Shown in pieces: positions 31,401 to 41,703 of a stretch of 64,000 nucleotides of DNA. A program made the position numbers and the translations under genes. This stretch comes from Serinus canaria. Taxonomy: Eukaryota > Chordata > Aves > Passeriformes > Fringillidae. Below the pieces are notes generated by a model. The model saw only the letters and a list, made by a program, of their open reading frames with translations. It did not search any database and was not told where the DNA came from. The stretch covers positions 65,691,179-65,755,178 of the forward strand of contig NC_066317.1 of the NCBI RefSeq assembly GCF_022539315.1. Reading direction: 5' to 3'. The number at the start of each line of letters is the position of its first letter. The first letter of the stretch is position 1.

Positions 31401-34400
31401 AAAATGAGACACAAGTACAAACCTCTGATTTGTCTATCAATCACTCTCATTTCTTTCCTTATCTTCAAGGACCATTCATTGACCTTAAAAAGAGGAAGTG
31501 AGAGTTACTTGAAATTCCAACTTCAAAACTACGCTTTTATACCTTCATGTAACTTAAATATTCAGTATCAAAAGCAGCACTTCAAAAGGCATGAGCTGCA
31601 AGTTATGAGTGATGTTAAAATATTTCATTATTCAAATAATACAACCCCCAAACATTGCAGAGATACCATCAATTACTGCACTGCTCTTAATGTTTAGACA
31701 AGGAGTTAGAGAGGACCTTTATAGATCCTTTCCAAGCAAAACTCTTCAATGACTCCAGGATGTGAGTTATGAGTCAGATGCTCACTGCCTGACCAACTTC
31801 CCACATCACAGCCCTGTCACTGTACACAGGGAACTTGTCACAGGGGGTCTCAGTAGAAGGGACAGACTTTGGCACAGATGACAGCCCCAAGAGTGTTACT
31901 GCCCATTTCAGTCAGGAGGATCTCCAGGAGGTCCCCAAGCCAACCCCTACTCAAAGCAGGATCAAGTACAGAGCTCAGGTTATTCAGGGTCTAATCCATT
32001 GAGTTTTGAGGGCAGAGACTTCACAGCCACTCTGAGCAAATGCATCTAAATTACTCCTGTGTGGTGAAGACTTTTCCTCTTAGAACCCTAGAATGGTCTG
32101 GGTTGGAAGGGACCTTAAAGACCATCTATTTCCAGCGCCCTGCTGTTGGCAGGGCCACCTTCCACTAAACCAGATTGCTCAGAGCTCCATCCAACCTGGC
32201 CTTTCATGTTCAATTCAAAACTCTCCTCTGTGACTGTAGCCCCACTCCTGGACACACCTCAAAAGTACCTGTCTGTGCCTTGACTACAACCCCAGCAGTG
32301 GCAGTGAGAGGCTTTAGACCCCTGCTCCTTCACCTTCTCTTCTCCAAGCCAAAATGAGCCCAGTTCCCACAGCCACTCCTCCTGCATCACAGGCTGCAGT
32401 CCTCCTCCATCCTGATGGCCTCTGCCACACTTCCCCAGCTTGCTGAGATCCTTCCTGAGCTGGGTGCCTACACTGGGACACTTCTGCAGGTGTGGCTACT
32501 TTACTGCTGAGCAGCACAGTGACTGAGCACTCAGCACTGTGATCACAGCTTCCCAACACAGCCCTGTTTGCCTTCCTTGCTGCAGAGGTGCACTGGAGCT
32601 CATTTATTATCCATGGGAAACCAGACCCTTTCCTGCAGAGCTGGTGCCCAGCCAGCCCCAGGCTGCACATCCCTGTGTGTAGGGATGGTTGGCCCAGTCT
32701 TGCATTGCTCAACATTTTGAGGTTCCTGCTGGGTTCCTCCCACTTGCTCAGGTCTCTCTGCCCTCCAGCTTCCCTTCCCCTGCCTTTGGTGGTGTTCAAA
32801 CACAGCCACTCCTTTAGCAGCTCCCTCCTGGCACTTGCCAAGATCTCTCTGTTCCAGATCCTCTGGCTCACCCAGGAGGTGGGGAGCTCCACTTGCCCTG
32901 ACCATCCTTCTAGGGAAGCAGAGTGAAGAGAACTTGTGCAATGAAAACTTGTAAAGCAAGTTCTCTTCAGTGCACAAGCCCAGCAGAGCAACACATTCAG
33001 ACTTTCACCAGTCTCAAAAGATTTCCTTTGGTCATGGTGATGTTTTGGCTGCAGACAAAAGCCACCATTTGTGGTGCCTAAGCACAAAATCAGCTTAAAA
33101 ACCCCCACATACAACCCAAAGCCCTGCAGAGGTGCAGAAGTTTCCAACAGGTTTCAGAAAGCTCCTGTATCTTTAGTTAAACCCTGGGTTTACAGGCAAA
33201 AAAACCCCAAACCCGGAACTGACTGCAGCCTCCTCTCTTGTTCTTCAGAGCAGAGGAGAGAACATCCTGGAGAGTCATTCCTCACCCTGACAGAAAGCCA
33301 AGAAGGTGCCTTTTACAGTATGAGGAAAATGAGAGGAAAAAAGATGAAATGAAAAAAGCAGGGGGAAGAGACTGAGAGAAACATGACAGAGCTCTGGCTG
33401 GCCAACTGTCCTGTCTCAAATGTAACACCTGCCAGAGATTTGCTCTACAACTTGTATTCTAGAACAAACCAACACACAACAAGCCTTCATGTACAAGCAC
33501 AGTCAGCAACTGTCAAATGAACCACAGCACGATTTGCAGCTTCTGTCTCTGTGGTGAACAGCCCAGCTCATTAAATCAAGACTGGTTGTGTGTTGTCATC
33601 AAAACCTGCTTATTCTGACAGCAGAAAATTCTTCCACAGCTCATCCCTGGCACTGCCACGGGTTTGACATGACTGTTCTAAAGGTACAGGTGCTTATGCC
33701 CTCCCTGGTGCTTCCAGCTCCCCTCCTGTTTTGTGTAAGAGGAGGAGGAAATCCCACTGACTCTTATCCAGGCTAGTCCCTGCTCCCAGCTACATGAGAC
33801 AGCAATTTGTTGAGCTGTAAAGAAGCCACACCTCTCATCTCACACAGGACACAGGGACATGGATGCAGACCATGGCACAAGGCAGCAATGCTGGGAACAG
33901 GAGTCTGTGGTCCAGCTGAGCAGAGATAATTACCCTGAGCACAATTCCATGCTGATGAAGCAATTCTGCTCCACTCCTGATCTAAACAAAAATATCACTC
34001 TCACAGCACTGCATCAAGCCAGAGTCAGCCAGCAAAGCACTCAAGATGAAAAGAGCCAACTCACACTACACTGGAGGAAACCCCATTTTTTAAGTTCAAC
34101 TGATCCAGACATGGCATTAAAAGTACAATAAATCCCCAGCTTTAGACAGGCTGAAATGTATCACCAGCTCTTCACAAAGGCTGAAGATATTTGCCTTGTA
34201 TTGATCAAAAATAAATTATCTCACATCCAAAGAGAGGGCAGACAAAAGAATTGAGGGCAAATCATTGCCATTGCAAAGATCTCAACCCCTCCCCACCATT
34301 ATCCACCTCCTGCAGTGCTTGGATGGCTCCCTCTAGCCCTGCTCAGGGACTGCACCTTGGGCACAGCTGCTGGCAGACACCAGCTAAGCTGTGCTGTGTC

Positions 34401-36163
34401 CTCATCAGCTAGGATGCAGAAACAGCTACTGCTTTTTCCTTCTAAAGCTGCAGTTAGGTGCAGGAGGAAAGGAATTTTTAACTAATAATGGGTGTCTCAA
34501 TATCTCAGTGTTAGGGCTCTGAAGTCACCATGCCAGCCTACACCCCCAGGGAAGGCTCATGACAGCAAGAGGACTCATGTCACCTCTCCCTCCACCTGTA
34601 CCACACTGCCTTTGCAGGGTTTTCTGCAAAGAACCACAGAATCACTGGCTCTGGAGATCAGCCAGTCCAAACCCCTTGCCAAGGCAGGGTCACCCAGAGC
34701 AGGTGACACAGGAATGTGTCCAGGTGTGTTTGGAATGGCTCCAGAGAGGGAGACTCCAGGGCCTCCCTGGGCAGCTGTTCCACCCTCAGCATAAAGAAGC
34801 TTTTCCTCATGTAAAGGTGGAAGTTATTGTGGTTTAGTTTATGGCCACTGCTCCTTGTCCTGTTGCTGTGTACCAAAAAGAAGGTTCAAGGTGGCTGGCA
34901 CCATCCTCCAAGAGCTCCAAGATGCCCCACAGACTCTGTGCTACTGGAAAACATGGCAAGCTCACCAGTTAGGGAAGGCAAAAGAGCAGCCCTCAGGTAG
35001 AAGATGAGAACTCCTGAGAGCAGCATGACCACATGTATGGGTGCCATAGCTGTCTGATGTGCCACCCACCCCTGAGAGCAGCAGCCCCCCAGCCCCAGCT
35101 CTCCCTGTGCTCTCTTGTACCACACTCAGGAACTCAGCAGACTGACCCAGCCCATGCAGTGCTCTGACACAGGCAGAGGAGGAAGGGAAAGGACACTCCC
35201 AAAGGTACATTTCTCATCTGATTCTCTCACCCCAAAAGCAGCAACCATAACCTGCTCCCCTGGGACTCAGCTGCTACAAAGCACCAGGGGATATCTGTGA
35301 CACTGCAGCTTGTCTAAGCCTTCAACTTGTGTGCCTGTCATTCTTCTCCCTGCTGATTTTCCAGTACCTCTAATGTATTTGATCTTCCTCTCACCAAACA
35401 GATTTTTTAAGACATTTATAGCTACTTATGAAAGGCAACAGTGAAATACACCAGTGTCTTGATTATTTCACTGCACACATTGACAGCAGAAAGCTGTTTG
35501 TGAAAACACAGTTTGTCTACAGACTTGTCTTCCCCCTACAAGTCCCAACATTTTAGCTACTGTTTCCTACTTTAAAGCTGTGTCTGCAAGAGGAGCTAGA
35601 ATCATAGAACCAGAGAATGTGAGGGGGTTGGAAGGAGCCTTACAGACTATAGCTCCAACCTCCCCTGCCATGGGCAGGGACACCTTCCACTAGACCAGGT
35701 TGCTCAAGGCCCTATCCAGCTTGGTTTTGAACATTTCCAGGGATGGGGCAGCCACAGCTTCCATGGGTAACTTGTTCCAGTGTCCCACCACGTCCACAGG
35801 GAGGAATTTCTTCTTAGTATCTAACCTAAATTTCCCCTCTATCAACTTGTACCCATTCCCCCGTGCCCCGCCACTCCACTTCCTCACAAAGAGCCCCTCT
35901 CCGGCTCCCTGCAGGCCCCTTCAGATACCGGGAGGTTCCGTGAGGTCTCACCGGCCCGGTCCCGGCCCGAGTGTAGCACCGCCAGGGCCAGGCCGAGCCC
36001 GGCCCCTCCGCAGTCCCCGCCCGACGCCATAGCAACGCCACACGGCCCTGCCGCCACTCCCCCTCAAACTCCCGGCCTCAGCGCCACCCGGGCCCGTTTG
36101 GCGGCTCCGGCCCCTCACCAGCTCCTTGGGCGGCTTCTCGGGGGTCTTCCCGAAGAGCCCCAT
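22355..36163 (-). CDS. CHMP3: Charged multivesicular body protein 3 (VPS24), complete, 6 coding exons
   Basis: CHMP3 is a core ESCRT-III subunit. It polymerises with CHMP2A on endosomal and other membranes, driving inward budding, cytokinetic abscission and membrane repair, and VPS4 recycles it. Joined exons (45+61+180+122+115+137 nt) give 219 residues plus TAG; human has 222. The N-terminus MGLFGKTPEKPPKEL is the amphipathic membrane-binding start. A basic helical core follows (VNEWSLKIRKEM, KLYASKAHMNSVLMGMKNQL). The acidic C-terminal region ends in the MIT-interacting motif EAMQSRLATLRS. A five-alanine run precedes the last acidic stretch, where human has more glutamates. The gene is convergent with KDM3A and downstream of RNF103 on the same strand. 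The start is the only ATG giving the family N-terminus and lies in a CpG island. Confidence 0.97.
22492..23430 (-). other. CHMP3: CHMP3 intron 5
   Basis: GT-AG intron of 939 bp. Several open frames occur on the minus strand but none resembles a known protein. I see no repeat of note. Confidence 0.8.
23431..23545 (-). CDS. CHMP3: CHMP3 coding exon 5, acidic region
   Basis: The minus-strand exon starts after TGCTAG and encodes AGIIEEMLEDTFEGLEDQ, then a run of Glu leading to AEIDKILFEITAG. It ends before GTGAGT. This is the acidic alpha-5 part that keeps the monomer closed. Human differs mainly at FESMDDQ. Confidence 0.97.
23750..23974 (+). mobile_element. CR1 retroposon fragment, sense orientation
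   Basis: Reads as the sense CR1 3' end: AGGAAGAAATTCTTCCCTGTG, then the CCCTGGAAGTGCTCCCAGCCAGG stretch in decayed form, and the terminal box CCATTCTATGATTCCA at 23959-23974. It lies in CHMP3 intron 4, opposite to the gene. Confidence 0.93.
24451..25072. mobile_element. Possible degenerate LTR-like element
   Basis: An AT-rich block in CHMP3 intron 4 that starts TGTTA and ends TAACA, with two AATAAA hexamers in its last third (about 24907 and 25010). An internal near-duplicate, CCCAGAAAACTT-GATTAATA versus CCCAGAAAACTT-AATCAATA, is about 75 bp apart. No target-site duplication is visible, so the boundaries are tentative and it may be ordinary intron. Confidence 0.25.
25247..25368 (-). CDS. 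CHMP3: CHMP3 coding exon 4
   Basis: The minus-strand exon follows CTTCACAG, completes an alanine codon, and reads VLRVAGSLQKSTEVMKAMQ, then LVKIPEIQATMRDLSKEMMK before GTAAGG. It is the central helical segment and almost identical to human. Confidence 0.97.
25369..27789 (-). other. CHMP3: CHMP3 intron 3
   Basis: GT-AG intron of 2.4 kb with no exon, RNA gene or clear repeat. Open frames on either strand here are short and carry no recognisable domain. Confidence 0.75.
27790..27969 (-). CDS. CHMP3: CHMP3 coding exon 3, basic helical core
   Basis: The minus-strand exon starts after CTCCAG, completes the Asp codon, and encodes IQREEEKVKRSIKDAAKKN, then VCVILAKELVRSRRAVSKLY and KAHMNSVLMGMKNQL, before GTAAGA. 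These are the alpha-1/alpha-2 hairpin residues that build the ESCRT-III filament. Confidence 0.98.
27970..31422 (-). other. CHMP3: CHMP3 intron 2
   Basis: A 3.45 kb GT-AG intron. I see no exon, structured RNA or clear transposable element; composition is ordinary. Confidence 0.75.
31423..31483 (-). CDS. CHMP3: CHMP3 coding exon 2
   Basis: A 61 bp exon on the minus strand after TTTTTAAG, encoding VNEWSLKIRKEMRVIDRQIR and ending in phase 1 before GTTTGT. It begins in phase 0, which matters for possible splicing from RNF103 exon 2. Confidence 0.97.
32081..32480 (-). mobile_element. CR1 retroposon fragment
   Basis: The plus strand shows the antisense CR1 terminus, CCTAGAATGGTCTGGGTTGG, followed by the AAGGGACCTTAAAGACCATC box and the ATCCAACCTGGCC box. 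Further CR1-like text extends to about 32480 and may continue in decayed form. The distal boundary is uncertain. Confidence 0.85.
34627..34900 (-). mobile_element. CR1 retroposon fragment, divergent subfamily
   Basis: Antisense CR1 3' end beginning ACCACAGAATCACTGGCTC at about 34633, with the conserved GGCAGCTGTTCCACCCTC and AAGAAGCTTTTCCTCATG blocks. It differs from the other CR1 copies here, suggesting another subfamily. Confidence 0.8.
35600..35905 (-). mobile_element. CR1 retroposon fragment
   Basis: The plus strand starts AGAATCATAGAACCAGAGAA and continues through the CCTGCCATGGGCAGGGACAC block to the rRNA-like CCCTCTCC box near 35900. The minus strand keeps an RT-end remnant, HWNKLPMEAVAAPSLEMFKT. 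It abuts the CHMP3 CpG island. Confidence 0.94.
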
Positions 36164-36420
36164 GGCGGCCGCACCGCCCGGCGCTTCCGGGTTCCCGCAG
36201 CCGGGCCGAGCGCAGCGCACACTGCGCCTGCGCCACCGCAGACACCGCTCACTCCGCGTGGGGGCGGGACAGGAACGGACTCGCCCCGCCCCTCACGGCT
36301 TCCCGCCAGTCACGTGGCGTTGCGCACGGCGCTGCGCAGGGCCCCGCCCCCGCAGAGGGGCGGGAAGGCGCTGAGGGGCGGGCGCTGGTGTCCGCCCCGC
36401 ACGCTGAGCGTGGTTGTAAC
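35870..36420. promoter_or_regulatory. CHMP3: CpG island promoter of CHMP3
   Basis: A GC- and CpG-dense block around the CHMP3 start codon (36163). Upstream on the minus strand it carries an ETS-type CCGGAAGC (36190-36183), an NRF1-type TGCGCCTGCGCC (36223-36234), a GC box near 36263 and a CACGTG E-box at 36311-36316. There is no TATA box. This is a typical housekeeping promoter; the transcription start is not fixed by sequence. Confidence 0.8.
36119..36163 (-). CDS. CHMP3: CHMP3 first coding exon
   Basis: The minus-strand ATG at 36163-36161 begins MGLFGKTPEKPPKEL, then GTGAGG at 36118. The length (15 codons), sequence and phase 0 end match human CHMP3. Confidence 0.98.
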
Positions 36421-36427
36421 TCACTAA

Positions 36428-36800
36428 AGCGTCAGTCAGGTTGGGAAAAACTTCTGAGATTATCGATTCCAACCACGGCCGAACACCGCTATGGCACTGG
36501 GTGCCACGTCCAGTCTTTCCTTAAACACCTCCAGAGACAGCGACTCCACCATCGCCTTGGGCAGCCCATTCCAATGTCGAATCACCCTGTGAAGAAATTC
36601 CTCCTAATACGCAACCCAAACTCCACTGGTCCAGCTTAATACTGCTCCCTGTGGTCCTGTCGCTGGTTTCCAGGGACAAAAGCCTGATCCCCACCCAGCT
36701 GCCCCTCCTGTCAGGGAGCTGTAGAGAGCAATAAGGTGCCCCTGACAGGCTGAGCCCCCTCAGCTGCTCATCACACCCGTGCTGCAGAGCATTCCCCAGC
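36428..36800 (-). mobile_element. CR1 retroposon fragment, older subfamily
   Basis: The plus strand reads antisense CR1: GGTTGGGAAAAACTTCTGAG, then the GGCAGCCCATTCCAATG and GTGAAGAAATTCCTCCTAAT boxes, and AGCCTGATCCCC further on. It lies just upstream of the CHMP3 CpG island, and its GC-rich minus-strand open frame is decayed CR1 plus flank. Confidence 0.85.
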
Positions 36801-39800
36801 TCCGCTCCCTTCTCTGGAACTCCAACACCTCCATAACTTCTTGGTGCACGGGCTGATTCCCACTCCGGCCTTTCCCTGGCACAGCCCCCAGGACACGCCA
36901 GGGCAGGGCTCATACATGCGGATGGCCACCCCACCCCAGCTGCCGGGGCTCTTTCGGAAAAATCCCGGTGGCCAGGCTGGCTCATCCTCACCCTCCTCTC
37001 CGCAGGGTCATCTGGCTGAAATGAAGGGACAGCTTGGAGCCGCTCTGCTGGAGCTCCAGCGAGTCAGTCCATCTCTTCACGCCCCGGTGCACAATCTGAG
37101 ACTGAGAGCATTGGAAATAAATCAGTGATGCACAGAGTGCAAAAGCTTAGGAAAAAAAAAGGTGCTATTAACTTAATCTAAGTCTTTAATACCTTAGATT
37201 ATACTTACCCTCATTATTTAATTACTGGAGACAGACTTTTTAATGAGTTACAAAAATGTACAGTTTCACCTTGGTCATCTTTCCCTTCAGAATTTAATGC
37301 AGAAAAAAGATCTAAACAAACTTTAGAAAAGAGAGCTCTCATTTTGGACTGAGCACCAGCAGTGGGAAAGCCAGTGCTAATAAAACAGTAATTGATGAAC
37401 TCGAGAGTGACAAAGAGCTTTAGAGATTATTTAAATCCATCCTTTGTAATAGCAGCACCAAACATCCATTGCCTTTATTAAACCTAACAAACAAGTGAAT
37501 ACCCTCACCTCAGTGGTTTGACATTTTCTGTTTACAATTGGTCTCCAGCTTCCAGGCACGAGACATCAGAGAATAAAACAACACTTTAGGAATGTTTAGC
37601 ATCTCAGTTAAGACACTTCACAAGCACTAGCACAACCCAGCCCTGCGAGGCAAAACATGTGAGCAGCGAAACCGCTGACCTTGTTACAGGCACAGTCTTT
37701 GCTCCTTTGCTCCCTTCTCCGGATGTTCAATTGTCAACACGTCAGGGAAGGGCTGTCTGAGATTCTGCACGGGGTAGAAAACAATGTTACTGGGATGCTT
37801 CTGCTGCTACTGACACGGGCATTTCATAAAATAAACACATCCAACTGCTTTTTCTGTCCTGCTGGGACTCTCAATACACTACGCCAGCTGCTCAAGATTC
37901 TGTAACAGATGCGTTGCCAGGATCTGCATCACAACAATTTATATAACCCAGACACAAGAGGACTAAACTTTCCTCCACAGCTACCTACTGGTCATAATTA
38001 CCTGCTCCTGTGGATGTGCCCTCAGTGGCTCTCCTGCTAATTAAAACAGCAGTTTGGGTCATCCATCAAAAGAACAGGATGAGTAGAGCAACTGAGGCCA
38101 TTAAAGCAAGTCTTCAGCTGTAACAGGTGTGCACAAAGGTTTGCAAACAAGGCTGAGCCAGTGCACATTAGCAGAGCTGCTGGGGCTGTGTGTGAGGGTG
38201 AGGAGGTCAGCCTTCATCAGCAGAGTGCACTCCACGAGCACTCAGTGCTCCAAGGACACAGCACTGCCCGTTTAGCACTCACAGCTTTTGGCAAATTGCC
38301 GAGGTACCAGCAAAAGGCTGCAGCGGGCTGTGATACAGCACCTCACTTGTGTGTGTCAGCACCTCAGCTACAGCCTTATTTATACTCACAGAACTTCTCC
38401 TTTCCCTTGGCAAGGCCTCAGTTCAGTGCAGATTTCAAAAGATTCCTGAAACAATGTGGATTTCAGCTACTCATGACAAGCACATCCGCTGTGCTGGTGC
38501 ACAAATTGGAAGCAGAAATGATCTTTGCCCTCATTATGCCTCTCTGCTGCTCTGCTGAGGCTGTAATGACACAGACAGGACATGTACTGGCAGGTCTCAA
38601 CTGGAATAAAAATTACTTTCTGGACCACGGGAGAGTTGCTGATACTGTGCCCCTTGTACCTCTCTGCTTCAGCCCTGGGAAAAAGGAAATGAGAGAGAAA
38701 AAAGGACTCAGTAAATTAAAAAGAGCTCTTCTGCTAATTACATGAATATCCTCTTGGGAACACACCTGGTGACAGAGCCCTGAAACATTTGTTAATAAAA
38801 AAGAACATGCCCAGGTACCCTGGACAGATGAAACAATGCCAGCAGCTCTGAGATGCAGCCTCCCACCTCTGTAAAGACACTGGGAGATGGGTTGTAACTG
38901 CAATGGGGAGCTGTGTTTGAATTTCCTATTATCATAATCTTTATGTCATTATCCTCCTTTCGTATTACATAGCAAGATTTAGGAAAGAAATAAGACAATT
39001 GAAAGTATCTTTCCAGTTTAGCCTTTTCCTCTACTCATATAATCTCCCACTCTTCCCCCCCCTTTTTTTCTTTCTGACCGACAATTCCTCTCTATTTGCA
39101 GCCAAATGATTTCTGAAAGGTACAACCAAAATCAGAGTTTCATATGGAAATATAAAGAAAACAACAGACTTTTTTTTTTTTTAATGGCTCCAAAAGAACT
39201 ATCAAAGACGCCAGAAATCACTTCAGAATACCAGCACAGTTGGAAGCTGGCAATTTGTACTTTTACAAGCCACTTTTGTCACTGCATGACAATATTCTGC
39301 TTCTTCTCAACAGTTTACTTTGAGGCTGTAGAGGAAGCTACCCTAAAGTCTTCCTAGATGTCTGCAGATGAGGGTACTGGAGAGACAGCTGCTAGAAGAG
39401 GGTCTCCATCTGGAAAAGCAGTTTGTAATCAACTGGAAAACCACATCCAGCAGAGAAGCACCTCAACACAGCTGACTTATGAAGGAAACAGTTCCCAGTG
39501 AAACACCACTGCCTTCTCCTTGGCCAGTGGCTCAGAGCACTGAATTCCTGCATCCCTAGGAGATGATTTATTAGTCACAAGAGTTGTGTTATATTTTTAT
39601 TTTCTTCACAGATAAATCAGGCCAGCAAGACATCCGTAACCATACACACAAAATATTTATCAAAACAATTAACATTACAAATCTCCTTTTAAAATAATTT
39701 ATTTCACCGATTTCTTTTTAAATGGTACTGTCTTACAACATACATTATTCAACAAAGATGTGCAGAACAGACTCTAAAATAAGAAACACTTAAATTAAGC

Positions 39801-40136
39801 AATTGTCTCCGATTAGAATTTCAATTTCACCCACATCCCAACTTGTAAATGTTTGCTGGAATACATTTCTCTTGTAGGCTTGATTTTTGTGCTTACAAAA
39901 ACAGCATCAAGTTTCCAGATGTTGAAGAGAACAAATTATTTGTAAGGTAAGTTTGCATTCAGTTCAACATACAAGGCAACCAAATGATTCTGTCATTAAC
40001 GTTAGCATCATGTATATTTTAGTTCACTGCACTAACATTTAAACTAAAACTTCAAACCACATAATCTTTTAAGTGACTAACATTTAAAAGGCAAGCAGTA
40101 ATATCCTGAAAGCTTACAAAAGACACGGGCACACAG
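36800..40136. other. RNF103 3' UTR and RNF103-CHMP3 intergenic DNA
   Basis: Lies between the RNF103 stop (40137) and the CR1 fragment at the CHMP3 promoter. The first minus-strand AATAAA after the RNF103 stop is at 39703-39698, so the 3' UTR is at least about 450 nt. An open plus-strand frame at 38161-38745 (194 codons) has no ATG at its start and no recognisable domain, and is not called as a gene. Confidence 0.7.
39567..39703 (-). terminator. RNF103: Cluster of RNF103 poly(A) signals
   Basis: Three AATAAA hexamers on the minus strand, at 39703-39698, 39601-39596 and 39572-39567, lie 434-570 nt beyond the RNF103 stop. They are the first canonical hexamers in the 3' UTR. Which is used cannot be read from sequence. 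Confidence 0.55.
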
Positions 40137-41703
40137 CTAAGACGGGGGCTCACTCGACAAAGGCTGCGGGTGTGTGTATGGCTGCTTTTTTTTGTAGGAT
40201 GCCCACCTGCAGACGGGACAGCAGTGTCGCCCGCCTGCCAGCCACTTCATGATGCAATTCTGGTGGAACACGTGGCCGCAGGGCAGGCCCATCAGCAGGC
40301 AGCCCTTTGCAAAATTTTCTAGACACACCACACATTCTGTACAGTGCAACATGTCGGAGGGCCAGGCTGACCAGTCTGGCTCCAGGTCACCCGCGGAGCT
40401 GTACGAGCTGTAGGACCTGGCTTTGCGTTGGCATGGCTCGTGGTGACAAGAGTGACAGCCACAGGAACAGGCATCCACACCTCCTTCACTGCACCTGTGA
40501 CATGTGGTCAGCTCATCGTCCTCTGAGACTTCTCTGTCGCTGCTGAAGACCTCTCTGTTCTCGCTGTCAGAGTCACTTTCGCTGTCTGGAAAGGTTTCCA
40601 GCGTTTCCTCATCAGAATGGGCACTGAGGCATTGAAACCTCCACATGGGTAAGTTTTTTATATAATCAGTTGGTATCAGAGGGTGAAGCCAGAGATCGGG
40701 GAAGGCCAACCGCTCCAAGAACAAATCCGGGTCTTCATCCCAATCTGAGTCAAAAGGGAAGTGTTGAAACGAAGCAATGGGATGAAACAGGTAGCTGGTG
40801 TACCAGTCCCACAGGCTGGACAGCCACTCCAGATTATTAGCATTTACTTCATCCGTGTTGTTATTGCGCCTTCGCTTCTTCTCAAAGTAATCAATTAGTA
40901 AACCGTGGCCAAGGTACGTGCTGAGGAAGAGGGCTGGATGTGAAGAGTAGAACATCCAATCTGCCCTCACCCAAGAAGCCAAAGTAGTTGTGTTAGAGTA
41001 CCTGAAGAGTTTTAAACTGTACTCATAAAAGCTGTCTAAGTAGGGTAGTTGCAAAAAACCTAACACTGGTAGCCAGGAAATAATTAATAGTGAATTATAC
41101 GTCCCTAAAGTGCTTATAAGAACCACAAAACGCTTTATAGTGGCACCTTGTGTAATAAACAGGTCCATCCAAGCCATCAGATTAACCAAAACTAAACTTA
41201 AAACAAATAAATCATTAACTTCTGGTTGCAACGAGCGCAAAAAGGAATCCATGGCACGTAGTGATATAAATTCACCAGTGTTATTTCCATACCTGTAAAT
41301 CCCCTCAGGAGTCCTCAGTATGTACGATGGTGTCTTGTAGATACCAATTTCTGCCATGTAACTTTTATTGTCCCAGTTTTCCACGTTGACAAAAATAAAC
41401 TCTACTCTTCCAGTAAACTTTACACTCAGTGCAGAGAAGAAGGCCGGAGGCTGGTCGAGGTTGGCAAAGAGATAAATTTTCACCCGGTACTGGTCACTTT
41501 TGTTCCATTCTTCTTTTAAATGCTCAGAGTTGTAGATGGTTTTGATCCGAGAAGCAGCATGGGCTGTGATCCATTTGAAGATATGCTCCACTTCGATCTT
41601 GCGCCCGCTGTATTCCTTCAGCATGACTCTGCCCTTGGAGGTACTGGTTTGCGGAACTGACATAATGAGGGTGGATTTCAGCCAACCCCTCCTCTTGCAG
41701 TAT
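40137..41703 (-). CDS. RNF103: RNF103 last coding exon: membrane segments and RING-H2
   Basis: A 1,567 bp exon encoding 522 codons including TAG (40139-40137). It starts after CTTTGTAG, completing an Arg codon, then YCKRRGW and STLIMSVPQTSTSKG. It contains the hydrophobic segments, the acidic region and the RING, and ends PLSSEPPS. A long uninterrupted last exon with catalytic RING is the human arrangement too. Confidence 0.98.

Larger units (their letters stand above)
31484..36118 (-). other. CHMP3: CHMP3 intron 1, CR1-rich
   Basis: A 4.6 kb GT-AG intron with three CR1 fragments (32081-32480, 34627-34900, 35600-35905). The minus-strand open frame at 32314-33147 is partly CR1-derived and I do not recognise the rest. 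Nothing else is identified. Confidence 0.75.

Noticed and set aside
32314..33147. 277-codon minus-strand frame in CHMP3 intron 1
   Set aside because: It overlaps a CR1 fragment and has no conserved reverse-transcriptase motif in this frame.
36521..36991. 156-codon minus-strand frame upstream of CHMP3
   Set aside because: Mostly CR1 remnant plus GC-rich flank.
38161..38745. 194-codon plus-strand frame between RNF103 and CHMP3
   Set aside because: It starts without ATG, has no recognised domain, and no splice-linked partner is seen.
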